A stretch of 43,444 nt of DNA from Minwuia thermotolerans (GCF_002924445.1 NZ_PIGG01000042.1:1-43444); one strand, 5' to 3'. Positions 1 through 7,768 are shown, numbered from the stretch's first letter. Made by a program: numbers and translations. Notes: generated by a model not told the origin, from the sequence alone.

Positions 1-114
1 GAGGACGATCCGGGCTCGCCAGACATGGTTCTGAGGGGCGTTCCGATCCCGGACGAGCGCCTCAAGACGAGAGCGGTCATCCGGAGAAACTTCGAAGCTG
101 ATACCCGTGCGCAT
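1..114 (-). CDS. IS630-family transposase, N-terminal fragment cut by window edge
   Basis: The first 38 codons of a transposase run from an ATG at 112-114 to the left edge, starting MRTGISFEVSPDDRSRLEAL. This is the familiar start of IS630-family transposases, an N-terminal DNA-binding region preceding the DDE catalytic core. The catalytic part is outside the window. The reading frame is open to the edge, so this copy could be intact. The right-edge fragment carries the C-terminus of the same family in the same orientation. Confidence 0.8.
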   Translation of the reverse strand, partial: MRTGISFEVSPDDRSRLEALVRDRNAPQNHVWRARIVL

Positions 115-183
115 GCCGCAGACTCGCACGCAAAGCCGACAAGGGGAATCCCCATCGGGACTCCACTGTCGGGTTCAATCCAC
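1..183 (-). mobile_element. IS630-family element, transposase-start end (partial)
   Basis: This is the end of an IS630-type insertion sequence that continues off the left edge. Read inward from its outer tip it begins TA-GTGGATTGAACCC. The element at the right edge of the window has the tip TA-GTGGAGCGAATCT, so the two form an imperfect terminal inverted repeat. IS630 elements insert at TA, and a TA sits at 184-185 exactly at the tip. The IS lies inside the NACHT-type NTPase gene to its right. GC content jumps at the junction. Confidence 0.8.
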
Positions 184-1068
184 TAGCAAGTAGGCAATAA
201 TAACGGGTTTACCGGACAAAGACCTTCCGCCATCGTTAGATTTACTATTTCGAAGGGTCCTTTGTAATATATTTAGAATTAACCTCTGCCCTCTTGCATC
301 GCCTTCGAGTTTGCGTCGAATTAGATTTTCTGTCTGTTCTACTGTTAGATCTCTTAAAATACGTTCATAACGATTAAGTATATGTTCTTCTATTAACGAA
401 TCTATGGCCTTTTCTTCTTCAATATACCGTTTATCCCTCTCTCCTACATAAAAAGTTCTTTGAGAAAGTGCGCTATACAATGACTCAAATACCCGTAGCT
501 CCTCGTCCTGGGTAAAATAGTTGGGCCGACTGGTCAAAATACCTCTTGCGCCGTCAACGGATAGATCTGCAAGAGATTTTAGACAGGCACGACGCTCCCT
601 TGGATTCATGAATTGCGCCATCTCATCGTATCCATCCAAAAGCAATATTATTCTCTGCTCTCGAATTAAAGTAAAGACAAATTCAATTGGAATGTGACCG
701 AGACTATTATGGTCCAAAAAATGATGTAATAGTGTTCTTGCATCAAATTGCCTAGAAAAATCTCGTAATGATATCCTCATAGGCAGTTTCCCTTCTGGAT
801 GTTCGTGATATCGGCAAATTAGACGATACTGAAGAACCTCAGTCAGGCACGTTTTTCCTGTTCCATACTCACCTAATAAAATAATCCACCGATTCTCCAC
901 ATTGTCGGTGTATGCCCAGTTAGTAATCCAATCAGTGGCAAATTCTTCTCCGTGCGCATCTTCAAAATTTGCCTCTTCGTATGTTTCCGACAATTCTTTC
1001 ATACGAGGGTCATTCATTATTTTCTGAATGTAATCGTCAAATTTCTCAAATGCCTTAAAAAAAATCAT
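175..1068 (-). pseudogene. NACHT/STAND-type NTPase, 3' end removed by IS630 insertion
   Basis: This is a predicted signal-transducing NTPase of 297 residues as it stands. Visible motifs are a Walker A (GEYGTGKT, about 66-73), a NACHT-like Walker B (LLLDGYDEM, about 142-150) and a TSRP sensor-like motif (about 179-182). Only about 60 residues precede the NTPase core, so there is no fused N-terminal effector domain. The last native codons end near position 186. The final two residues and the stop come from the IS630 tip inserted at TA 184-185, so any C-terminal sensor or repeat region is lost or lies beyond the IS. The gene overlaps the upstream nuclease-like gene by 14 bp, suggesting a translationally coupled pair. 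Base composition is AT-rich, unlike the chromosome to the right. Bacterial NACHT proteins are known in anti-phage defence; that role here is inference. Confidence 0.72.
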
Positions 1069-1390
1069 TGTAAGTATACGTTCGGACTCTTGAGGCGCGA
1101 GCGCGCTCTTCTACATCAGGCGTGAATCCGGTTAAAGACACAATAATGCAGATTGCTTCTGGATCTAGTTCTCTAATCACGCCGAATTTTGTGAAATCCT
1201 TTCCATATTTTGTGTTGTCAACGTACGAAATGGTGGCTTCAATATACAGCTTTTGACCAAAGGCGGCGCCCTTGGGGCTTGCAACTATATCTACTTCACT
1301 ACCTGAATACTTGCGGCTAAATTCCACATTATAATTGTTCTGACGAAGAATTTCGCCGATAGCTGCCGGAAGCGTTTTCTCATTGAGCAT
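1055..1390 (-). CDS. Restriction-endonuclease-like (PD-(D/E)XK fold) small protein
   Basis: This 111-residue protein resembles the core of Mrr/restriction-endonuclease-like domains. It has an N-terminal helix (AAIGEILRQNNYNVE), then GSEVDIVA with Asp34, then LYIEATIS with Glu51, and a C-terminal strand-helix-strand ending TYTYNDFF. The usual catalytic E-x-K reads Glu51-Ala-Thr53 here, so the lysine is missing or displaced and activity is uncertain. The start ATG at 1388-1390 has a GAGGGG ribosome site six bases upstream. It is the first gene of an AT-rich two-gene unit with the NACHT-type NTPase, with which it overlaps. A plausible role is the effector or DNA-binding partner of that NTPase. 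The fold assignment comes from motif pattern only. Confidence 0.6.
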   Translation of the reverse strand: MLNEKTLPAAIGEILRQNNYNVEFSRKYSGSEVDIVASPKGAAFGQKLYIEATISYVDNTKYGKDFTKFGVIRELDPEAICIIVSLTGFTPDVEERARASRVRTYTYNDFF

Positions 1391-1483
1391 AATTGTCCCC
1401 TCTTGGGGGACGATTCCAGATTTCCAACTCTATGCTGTCAAGTGTTTTCAACAGGCCGGCGTTCCGACCTATTTCCTCTCCCT

Positions 1484-2491
1484 CTACGGCACAACCACCA
1501 CGCGTCCCATCGCCTGGCGGGAGGTGACGATCTTCATGGCCGCCTGGAAATCCTCCAGCGGCAGGACGTGGGAGGTGTGCAGGCTGAGCCGGCCCTCGCG
1601 CCACCACTGCACCAGGCGCTCGACATCCGCCGCGAGCCGGTCCGCGTGTTCGTAGCGCACGTCCTCCCGCCCCCAGCCGCAGTAGTAGCCCAGGAACAGG
1701 CCGCAGACGGCGATGTTCTTGACCAGCAGGTGGTTGGCCGGGATCAGCGGGATGTCGCCGCCGGCGAAGCCGATGGGGCAGATGCGCGCGCCGGGCGCCA
1801 TGCAGCGGAGCGACTGGCGGAAGACCTCGCCGCCGACGGGCTCGTAGACCGCGTCGACGCCGCGGCCGTTCGTGATCTCCATGACCTTCCGGCGGAAATC
1901 GTCCTCGGCGTAGTTGATGACGTGGTCGGCGCCGTGCTCGGCGACGAAGCGGCATTTCTCCGCCGTGCCCGCGGTGGCGATGACCCGGGTCCCCAGCGCC
2001 TTGCCGATCTCGACCGCCGCCAGGCCGACGCCGCCGGCCGCGCCGTGGACCAGCAGCCATTCGCCTTCCGAGACGTCGAGCTGATGGCGCCAGGTCAGCG
2101 CCGCCATCGACGTCGCGTAGGAGGGCGAGAGGCTGGCCGCCTCCGGGAAATCCAGCTCGTCGGGGATGGGGTAGAGATTGGCGTCGTAGCCCGCGGCCTC
2201 CTCGGCCAGCGCGCCCCAGTCGATGATGCCGGCGACGCGGTCGCCGACCTTCAGCCGCTCGACGCCTTCCGCGACCTCGGTGACCACGCCGGCCACCTCG
2301 CCGCCGGGCACATAGGGCATGGGCGGGCGGCGCTGGTAGTCGCCCGTCGCCATCAGCCGCAGCGCGATCGACAGCGGCGCGGCCTTCACCTGGATACGCA
2401 CCTGGCGCGGCTTCAGCTCCGGCCGGGGCGCGTCATGCTCCAGGACCAGATTCTCGAACTCGGTGAACTCGTGGATACGCACGGCGCGCAT
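1484..2491 (-). CDS. Zinc-free quinone oxidoreductase / MDR-family NADPH oxidoreductase
   Basis: A 335-residue medium-chain dehydrogenase/reductase of the NADPH:quinone reductase type. It has an N-terminal GroES-like part and a Rossmann nucleotide site GAAGGVG at about 150-156. The cysteines and histidines that bind catalytic and structural zinc in alcohol dehydrogenases are absent, which fits the quinone reductase/enoyl reductase-like branch. The chosen start, MRAVRIHEF, has a strong GGGGAGGAG site just upstream; the longer reading frame upstream lacks homologous character. The substrate cannot be read from sequence: quinones or alpha,beta-unsaturated acyl compounds are typical. It stands alone, just outside the AT-rich NACHT region. 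Confidence 0.85.
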   Translation of the reverse strand: MRAVRIHEFTEFENLVLEHDAPRPELKPRQVRIQVKAAPLSIALRLMATGDYQRRPPMPYVPGGEVAGVVTEVAEGVERLKVGDRVAGIIDWGALAEEAAGYDANLYPIPDELDFPEAASLSPSYATSMAALTWRHQLDVSEGEWLLVHGAAGGVGLAAVEIGKALGTRVIATAGTAEKCRFVAEHGADHVINYAEDDFRRKVMEITNGRGVDAVYEPVGGEVFRQSLRCMAPGARICPIGFAGGDIPLIPANHLLVKNIAVCGLFLGYYCGWGREDVRYEHADRLAADVERLVQWWREGRLSLHTSHVLPLEDFQAAMKIVTSRQAMGRVVVVP

Positions 2492-2648
2492 GGCTTCGCT
2501 CCTCCCCAGTTGCGATGCGGCGCGATCATGGCCCGCGGCGACAGGAGCGGCAACCGGCCCCCGCGCAGGGCGGGGCTGCACGGGGCGGCGCTCCCCGTAT
2601 CCCGCCGCTCACGCCGCGCGCGCGGGATCCATGCCTGAGCAGGTCCGG

Positions 2649-2720
2649 CGAACGCGGCGTTTCCATGATTCAGAAGGCGCGCGGGCCGGCCAGGCCATCC
2701 CCCGCGCGCCGACCGGCAAT
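2649..2720 (+). repeat. Interspersed repeat, copy A
   Basis: About 72 bases that recur almost exactly at 3387-3457 in the same orientation, starting CGAACGCGGCGTTTCCATGA. The repeat contains GC-rich complementary arms around GGCGCGC, so it can fold into a hairpin. Its end runs into three tandem 17-base units at 2704-2754. The two copies bracket the PAS-like gene. Confidence 0.75.
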
Positions 2721-2754
2721 GCGCGCCGGCCGGCAATGCGCGCCGACCGGCTCC
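2704..2754 (+). repeat. Three tandem 17-bp units
   Basis: The unit GCGCGCCGACCGGCAAT is followed by GCGCGCCGGCCGGCAAT and then GCGCGCCGACCGGCTCC, a head-to-tail triplet directly after and overlapping repeat copy A. Copy B at 3387-3457 has only one unit, so the array probably expanded locally. Confidence 0.7.
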
Positions 2755-2815
2755 GCTTGGCGCGTGTGTGCGGGCGGGGTATTCTTGTCACCCTGGGGGG
2801 GGGAATCGATAACCT

Positions 2816-3283
2816 GTGTCGGGCGACATCGACTGGAGCGTGCGCGAACTGGACGCGCCGGAGCATCCGCTGAACCGGCGCCTGCTGGCGTGGTACGAGG
2901 CGCTGCCGGCGGCGGACGGCGTGCCGTCCCGCGCCGACCTGGACCCGGCGGCGATCGGGCCGCTGCTGCCCGGCTTCTTCATGGTGGAGCCCGCGGGGGA
3001 GGGCGATGACGTGCGCTACCGCCTGGTGGGCTCCGCGATCGAGCACCGCCTCGGCGTCACCTTGACCGGCAAGCGCGCCTCGGAACTCTTCGCGCCGGAG
3101 ATGGCGGCCGCGGTGATGGCGGTCTACCGCCGTATCTTCGAGGGCCGCGAGCGCATCGTGCTGCGCGGATCGTTCGAGGGGCTGGGCATCGAGTTCATCG
3201 AGTTCGAGGCGCTGATCCTGCCCATGCGCGCCCGCAACGGCGAAGGCATGATGGCGGTGGGCGGCCTCTTCGCCTTCGGCTGA
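2816..3283 (+). CDS. PAS-domain protein (PAS_5-like)
   Basis: A 155-residue single-domain protein with the alphaproteobacterial PAS_5-like pattern. An N-terminal helix with LNRRLLAWYEAL is followed by a PAS core: LLPGFFMVE, DVRYRLVGSAIEHRLG, TGKRASELF and a C-terminal LPMRARNG...MAVGGLFAF strand pair. There is no output domain, so it probably acts as a small sensor or through partners; the ligand is unknown. The start is GTG at 2816 with a G-rich ribosome site about 8-10 bases upstream. Nearly identical repeats flank the gene. It converges on the aldo-keto reductase gene. Confidence 0.75.
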   Translation: MSGDIDWSVRELDAPEHPLNRRLLAWYEALPAADGVPSRADLDPAAIGPLLPGFFMVEPAGEGDDVRYRLVGSAIEHRLGVTLTGKRASELFAPEMAAAVMAVYRRIFEGRERIVLRGSFEGLGIEFIEFEALILPMRARNGEGMMAVGGLFAFG

Positions 3284-3322
3284 GGGGCGGGGAGAGCGGA
3301 ACGCCGCCGTCCCCCACCCTGT

Positions 3323-3348
3323 CCCTCCCCCTTGGCCAAGGGGGAGGG
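3323..3348. terminator. Perfect GC-rich palindrome between convergent genes
   Basis: A 26-base perfect palindrome with arms CCCTCCCCCTTGG and its complement lies between the converging PAS-like gene and aldo-keto reductase gene, followed by further complementary blocks to about 3375. It could end transcription in both directions, although there is no clear T-tract, or it could be a REP-type dispersed repeat. Confidence 0.5.
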
Positions 3349-3386
3349 TGGTCCCGCGTCAGCGGGAGCGGGAGGGGGTGAACCCG

Positions 3387-3457
3387 CGAACGCGGCGTTT
3401 CCATGAATCAGAAGGCGCGCCGGCCAGCCGGGCCATCCCCGGCGCGCCGACCGGCAA
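3387..3457 (+). repeat. Interspersed repeat, copy B
   Basis: Second copy of the element at 2649-2720, with only scattered mismatches. It contains GGCGCGCCGG and the complementary CCGGCGCGCC about 15 bases apart, a strong potential hairpin. It lies between the palindrome at 3323-3348 and the stop of the aldo-keto reductase gene. Confidence 0.75.
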
Positions 3458-3460
3458 CTC

Positions 3461-4450
3461 CTAGCAGTACCGCTCCGGCGCTTCCCACTGTTCGGCGTTG
3501 TAGCGGTCGCCATGGCACCAGCCGACGGGCAGCACGCTCTCGATCCGGGCCATGTCGCCGTCCGTGAGGTCCATTTCCGCGCCGGCGACGCATTCCTTCA
3601 GGTGCTTTACCGAGCGCGTGCCGGGGATCGGCAGGACGTGTTCGCCCTGTTTCAGCAGCCAGGCGATGGCGAGGCTCGCCGCGGCCACGCCCATATCGGC
3701 GGCGAGCGCCCGGAACTTCGCGTTGTAAGCCAGGTTGGCCGAGTGGTTGGGCTCGACGAAGCGCGGGTTGTTCTTCATGAAGCCCATGGTCCGGCAGGCC
3801 TCCAGGCTGTGCGGGCGGTCGGTCAGCAGCCCGCGCCCGACGGGCGAGAAGGCGACCAGCGCCGCCCCCAGCTCCTGGCACGCCTGCACCAGGCCCAGCT
3901 CCGGCGCGCGGGTGGCGAGCGAATATTCCGACTGCACCGCGGCGATGGGGTGGATGGCGGCGGCGCGGCGCAGCGAGGACGGCGCGATCTCCGAATAGCC
4001 GATGGCCTTCACCTTGCCCGCCTTCACGAACGACGCGAGGGTCTCGGTGACGTCCTCGATCTCGTGCGCGGTGTCGCGGCGGTGGACGTAGTAGAGGTCG
4101 ATGGCCTCGACGCCCAGGCGCTGCAGGCTGCCGTCGAGCTGTTCGCGCATGTGGTCCGGGTCGTTGTTGAAGCGCCGCTCCGGATCGCGCTGGATGCCGA
4201 CCTTGGTGGCGATGGCGAAGGGCGGCCGGCCGCCGCGGGCCTTCAGCCATTTGCCCAGCCAGGTCTCGGAACGGCCATTGCCGTAGACGTTCGCGGTGTC
4301 GACATGGGTGACGCCCAGCTCGACGCAGGCGTCGAGGATGGCCATGGAGCCTTCCTCCGTCGCCGGCCCGTAGAAGTCGGCGAAGGACATGGCGCCATAG
4401 CCCACGGCGCTCACCATCGGGCCGTCCGCGCCCAGTTTCCGCTGCTGCAT
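3461..4450 (-). CDS. Aldo/keto reductase
   Basis: A 329-residue NADPH-dependent aldo-keto reductase with the catalytic tetrad visible: Asp51 and Tyr56 (DTANVYG), Lys83 (ATKVG) and His123 (LYYVHRRD). The C-terminal IPGTRSVKHLKE matches the NADP phosphate-binding region. It starts MQQRKLGADG, typical of the YajO/AKR11-13-like group. The start at 4450 follows a GGAGAGACGAGGGA-like ribosome region. It lies 26 bases after the iron-ADH-family gene on the same strand, so the two are probably co-transcribed. The substrate is unknown. Confidence 0.88.
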   Translation of the reverse strand: MQQRKLGADGPMVSAVGYGAMSFADFYGPATEEGSMAILDACVELGVTHVDTANVYGNGRSETWLGKWLKARGGRPPFAIATKVGIQRDPERRFNNDPDHMREQLDGSLQRLGVEAIDLYYVHRRDTAHEIEDVTETLASFVKAGKVKAIGYSEIAPSSLRRAAAIHPIAAVQSEYSLATRAPELGLVQACQELGAALVAFSPVGRGLLTDRPHSLEACRTMGFMKNNPRFVEPNHSANLAYNAKFRALAADMGVAAASLAIAWLLKQGEHVLPIPGTRSVKHLKECVAGAEMDLTDGDMARIESVLPVGWCHGDRYNAEQWEAPERYC

Positions 4451-4476
4451 TCCCTCGTCTCTCCTCGGTTTCCGGT

Positions 4477-5577
4477 CTACCAGAGTTCGTCCAGCAGCGC
4501 CGCCAGCGCCTCGGGCGTGGCGATGTCCGCATCCGGCGCGCCGAGATGGGCGAGCTCGTCGGCCACCGCCTTCGCCACCAGCGGGATCTCGTCGCGCTTC
4601 GCCGTCGTGTCGGAGAGCCGCCGCGGAATCTCGAGGCGGTCGAAGAAGGCCTCGATCGCCGGGGCCGCGCCGTCCGCCCCGGGCAGCCCCATGGCCGCTG
4701 CGATCTTCGCCTGCGCCGGGCCGGTGCGGTCCTTCAGGAAGCGGGCCGCCGCCGGCAGCGCGATGCACGACGTCACCCCGTGCGGCACGTCCCAGCGCGC
4801 CCCGATCTGGTGGCCCAGCGGGTGGCTGAGGCGGAAGCCGACCTTCTTCGCCCCCAGCAGGCCCCAGATGGATTTCCACGCCGCGTGCTGGCAGGCCAGC
4901 CGGTCCTCCAGCGCCTCCGGGTCGCGCGACCGCGCCAGGTGCGCCGTCAGATCGGCGATGGCCCCCAGCCGAAGCGTCTCCAGCAGCGGATGGCAGTCGG
5001 GCCACCACAGCCCCTCGACGGCGTGGTCCAGGGCCTTGATGCCGGTGGTCAGCCACAGCTCCGGCGGCGTCGGCCGGCAGAGCTCCGGGTCGTAGAGGAT
5101 GATCTCAGGCTGCATCGCCGGGTCGACGTGGACATGCTTGATGCGCGTCTGCTCGTCGGTCATGCCCGCGGCGAAGGTGAATTCGCCGGCCGAGAGCGTC
5201 GTCGGGATGACGATCTGGCGGGGCGGGGCCTCGCCCGCTTCCTTCAGCTTCAGCACCACCATCTTGGCCGTGTCGATGGGGCTGCCGCCGCCGAAGACGA
5301 CAATGCCGTCTGCGCGGCCCTCGCGCGCCGCGGCCACCGCCGCGGTCACGGTGCTTTCGGGCACGTGCTGGGCGCAGCCGCTGAACGTGCCGGCGTGGCG
5401 GGCGCCCAGCGTCGTCTCGACACGGGCCACCAGATCGGTCTTCTCCGCCAGCGTCCGGCCTGTGAGAACCAGCGCCCGTTCGACGCTCATGTCGGCCAGC
5501 ACGCCGGGCAGTTCGGCGAGCGCGCCGATGCCGCTGATCACGCGGTCCGGCCCGCATTCGGTGAAATCATGGATCAT
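4477..5577 (-). CDS. Iron-containing alcohol dehydrogenase family / maleylacetate reductase-like
   Basis: A 366-residue member of the iron-ADH superfamily. The NAD-binding turn GGGSPIDTAK is at about 96-105 and PTTLSAGEF at about 125-133. One metal-ligand histidine (KALDHAVEGL, His185) and a later HPLGHQIG motif are present. The usual aspartate ligand in this family (the D of D-A-L-x-H) reads Lys181, so metal binding is probably altered; maleylacetate reductases also depart from the metal site. The start at 5577 has GGGGAGGGG just upstream. It probably shares an operon with the aldo-keto reductase. Maleylacetate or another keto compound is possible; the substrate is not proven. Confidence 0.78.
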   Translation of the reverse strand: MIHDFTECGPDRVISGIGALAELPGVLADMSVERALVLTGRTLAEKTDLVARVETTLGARHAGTFSGCAQHVPESTVTAAVAAAREGRADGIVVFGGGSPIDTAKMVVLKLKEAGEAPPRQIVIPTTLSAGEFTFAAGMTDEQTRIKHVHVDPAMQPEIILYDPELCRPTPPELWLTTGIKALDHAVEGLWWPDCHPLLETLRLGAIADLTAHLARSRDPEALEDRLACQHAAWKSIWGLLGAKKVGFRLSHPLGHQIGARWDVPHGVTSCIALPAAARFLKDRTGPAQAKIAAAMGLPGADGAAPAIEAFFDRLEIPRRLSDTTAKRDEIPLVAKAVADELAHLGAPDADIATPEALAALLDELW

Positions 5578-5717
5578 AGCGTCCCCTCCCCAGGAACCGA
5601 GAGGCAACAGCCTAGAGCCGTTCGCGGCGCGTGGGAACCGGCGTGCGCGGCCCCCTTGCACCCGGTGATTCGCGATCGGATATAGTAGATTGATGATTCG
5701 CAAGGGATTCGCCTGAG

Positions 5718-6203
5718 ATGTCACGCCTGCTGCACAGGGCCTGGGCCGACTATCTGCAGCCGCTGCTCCGGCGGCCGGACCGGCTGCAGATCGCCGCGCT
5801 GTGCCACCGCGGCGCGGCGGATGGCGGGCGGCAAGTCCTGCTGGTGACGTCGCTGCACACGCAGCGCTGGATCCTGCCCAAGGGCTGGCCCATCGACGGG
5901 CTGGACTTTCCCCAGGCGGCGGCGCACGAGGCCTGGGAGGAAGCCGGCGTCATCCCGTCTGGCGTGACCGAGGCTGCGGTTGGGAGCTACTACTACGACA
6001 AGAAGCTGCGCGGCGGCGCGCCGGTCGGCTGCGAGGTCCGCGTCTTCGCTGTCGAGGTGGCGCGGCTGGCCGACGACTATCCGGAAGCGGCGCGCCGGCG
6101 GCGGGAATGGCTCGCCCCGGCCGAGGCGGCATCCCGGGTCGAGGAACCGGATCTGGCGGCGCTGCTGGCGGAATTTGCGACGCGGGCGCACGCGAACGCT
6201 TGA
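5718..6203 (+). CDS. NUDIX hydrolase
   Basis: A 161-residue hydrolase of nucleoside-diphosphate-linked compounds. The NUDIX box lies at about residues 56-78 (KGWPIDGL...AAHEAWEEAGV). The core EAWEEAGV is intact, but the upstream glutamate of the consensus reads Leu and the arginine reads His. These changes occur in the alphaproteobacterial KGWP subgroup related to diphosphoinositol/diadenosine polyphosphate hydrolases. The start is ATG at 5718. Its 3' end precedes the Pho box of the phosphate transporter gene, which is transcribed the same way. Confidence 0.82.
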   Translation: MSRLLHRAWADYLQPLLRRPDRLQIAALCHRGAADGGRQVLLVTSLHTQRWILPKGWPIDGLDFPQAAAHEAWEEAGVIPSGVTEAAVGSYYYDKKLRGGAPVGCEVRVFAVEVARLADDYPEAARRRREWLAPAEAASRVEEPDLAALLAEFATRAHANA

Positions 6204-6237
6204 ACCGCGGCCCGGCTGCGGCTAGGCAGAGCCTTTC

Positions 6238-6255
6238 ATGACAGTTTTGTGACAG
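6238..6255 (-). promoter_or_regulatory. Pho box (inverted) upstream of pit
   Basis: On the minus strand this reads CTGTCAC-AAAA-CTGTCAT, two direct 7-base repeats with a 4-base spacer. That is the PhoB-binding pattern CTGTCAT-N4-CTGTCAT with one deviation. It ends 34 bases before the transporter start. It faces opposite to the gene, an arrangement compatible with repression by PhoB rather than activation. Confidence 0.7.
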
Positions 6256-6289
6256 TCCGGCGTCAGCCGGCCGGCGAAATGGCGGGGCC

Positions 6290-7768
6290 TTGAGCACGGA
6301 CAGCGAGCCGAAGCAGTGGAAGACGCTCGACAAGGACCTGAACCGCATCAGCCGGGTCGAGTACGCCACGCGATATGTCGCCCGGCCGCTCGTCGGCGTG
6401 GGCGTCGCCTTCGCCTTCGTCGCCCTGGCGACGCTGGCCGCGGCGGTCACCTTCGGCCAGGCCCAGGGCGCGGTCTTCGTCGTCGCCGCCGCCGCCTTCG
6501 GGGCCTACATGGCCCTGAACATCGGCGCCAACGACGTCGCCAACAACATGGGTCCCGCGGTCGGCGCACGGGCGCTGACCATGGGCGGCGCCATCGTCAT
6601 TGCGGCGATCTGCGAAAGTGCGGGCGCCCTGCTGGCGGGCGGCGACGTGGTTTCGACCATCTCCAAGGGCATCATCGATCCGGCCGGCGTCGCCGACGGA
6701 AGCACCTTCACCTGGGCCATGATGGCGGCGCTGATCGCGGCGGCGCTGTGGATCAATCTGGCGACGTGGATCGGCGCCCCGGTCTCGACCACCCATTCCG
6801 TGGTCGGCGGGGTGATGGGCTCGGGCGTGGCCGCCGCCGGCGTGGCGGCCGTCAACTGGCCCAGCATGGCCGCGATCGCGGCGAGCTGGGTGGTCTCCCC
6901 GGTGCTGGGCGGCGTCATCGCCGCCGCATTCCTGGCCTTCATCAAGACCTTCATCATCTACCAGGACGACAAGATCGCCGCCGCCCGGCGCTGGGTGCCG
7001 GTGCTGGTGGGCATCATGGCCGGCGCCTTCGCCGCCTATCTCGCCATCAAGGGGTTCAAGCGGGTGATCGCCATCGACCTGCTGACCGCGCTGCTGATCG
7101 GCGCCGGGGCGGGCGCGGTCGCCTATGTCGTCACCGCGCCGCTGATCCGCCGCCAGTCGGAAGGCATGGAGAACCGCAACCGCTCGCTGAAGGAGCTGTT
7201 CGGCCTGCCGCTTGTGATCTCGGCGGGACTGCTTTCCTTCGCCCACGGCGCCAACGACGTCGCCAACGCCGTGGGGCCGCTGGCCGCGATCGTCCATGCC
7301 CAGGAGGCCGGCGGCTTCGCCGGCAAGGTCACGATCCCGCTCTGGGTCATGGTGATCGGCGCGCTGGGCATTTCCTTCGGGCTGGTGCTGTTCGGGCCGA
7401 AGCTGATCCGCATGGTCGGCAGCCAGATCACCAAGCTGAATCCGATGCGCGCCTATTGCGTGGCGCTTTCGGCCGCGATCACGGTAATCATCGCCTCCTG
7501 GCTCGGCCTGCCCGTCAGTTCGACCCACATCGCCGTGGGCGGGGTCTTCGGGGTCGGCTTCTTCCGCGAATGGGACACCGAGCGGCGCGCCCGCAAGGGC
7601 AACCGCCATATCGCCGTCAAGCAGGTTGCGCCGGAGGAACGCCGCCGGCGCAAGCTGGTGCGGCGCAGCCACTTCATGACCGTGATCGCCGCGTGGGTCG
7701 TCACCGTGCCGGCTACGGCGCTGATCTCCGGCCTGGTCTTCCTCGCTCTGGACGGCGCCTTTTCTTGA
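6290..7768 (+). CDS. pit: Low-affinity inorganic phosphate transporter (PiT family)
   Basis: A 492-residue PHO4/PiT-family permease that carries inorganic phosphate with cations across the inner membrane. Both internal repeats carry the signature: GANDVANNMGPAVGARALT near the N-terminus and GANDVANAVGPLAAI in the second half. Many hydrophobic helices are present, with a hydrophilic tract of RRARKGNRH and EERRRRKLVRRS before the last helix. The start is TTG at 6290, because the nearby ATG at 6279 closes immediately in another frame; start uncertainty is about 10-30 residues. An inverted Pho box lies directly upstream. In Sinorhizobium the orfA-pit system is known to be repressed by PhoB. Confidence 0.9.
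   Translation: MSTDSEPKQWKTLDKDLNRISRVEYATRYVARPLVGVGVAFAFVALATLAAAVTFGQAQGAVFVVAAAAFGAYMALNIGANDVANNMGPAVGARALTMGGAIVIAAICESAGALLAGGDVVSTISKGIIDPAGVADGSTFTWAMMAALIAAALWINLATWIGAPVSTTHSVVGGVMGSGVAAAGVAAVNWPSMAAIAASWVVSPVLGGVIAAAFLAFIKTFIIYQDDKIAAARRWVPVLVGIMAGAFAAYLAIKGFKRVIAIDLLTALLIGAGAGAVAYVVTAPLIRRQSEGMENRNRSLKELFGLPLVISAGLLSFAHGANDVANAVGPLAAIVHAQEAGGFAGKVTIPLWVMVIGALGISFGLVLFGPKLIRMVGSQITKLNPMRAYCVALSAAITVIIASWLGLPVSSTHIAVGGVFGVGFFREWDTERRARKGNRHIAVKQVAPEERRRRKLVRRSHFMTVIAAWVVTVPATALISGLVFLALDGAFS

Noticed and set aside
5685-5706. FNR-like TTGATGATTCGCAA before the NUDIX gene
   Set aside because: Two mismatches in one half-site and no typical context; too weak next to the sites at 7765 and 18264.
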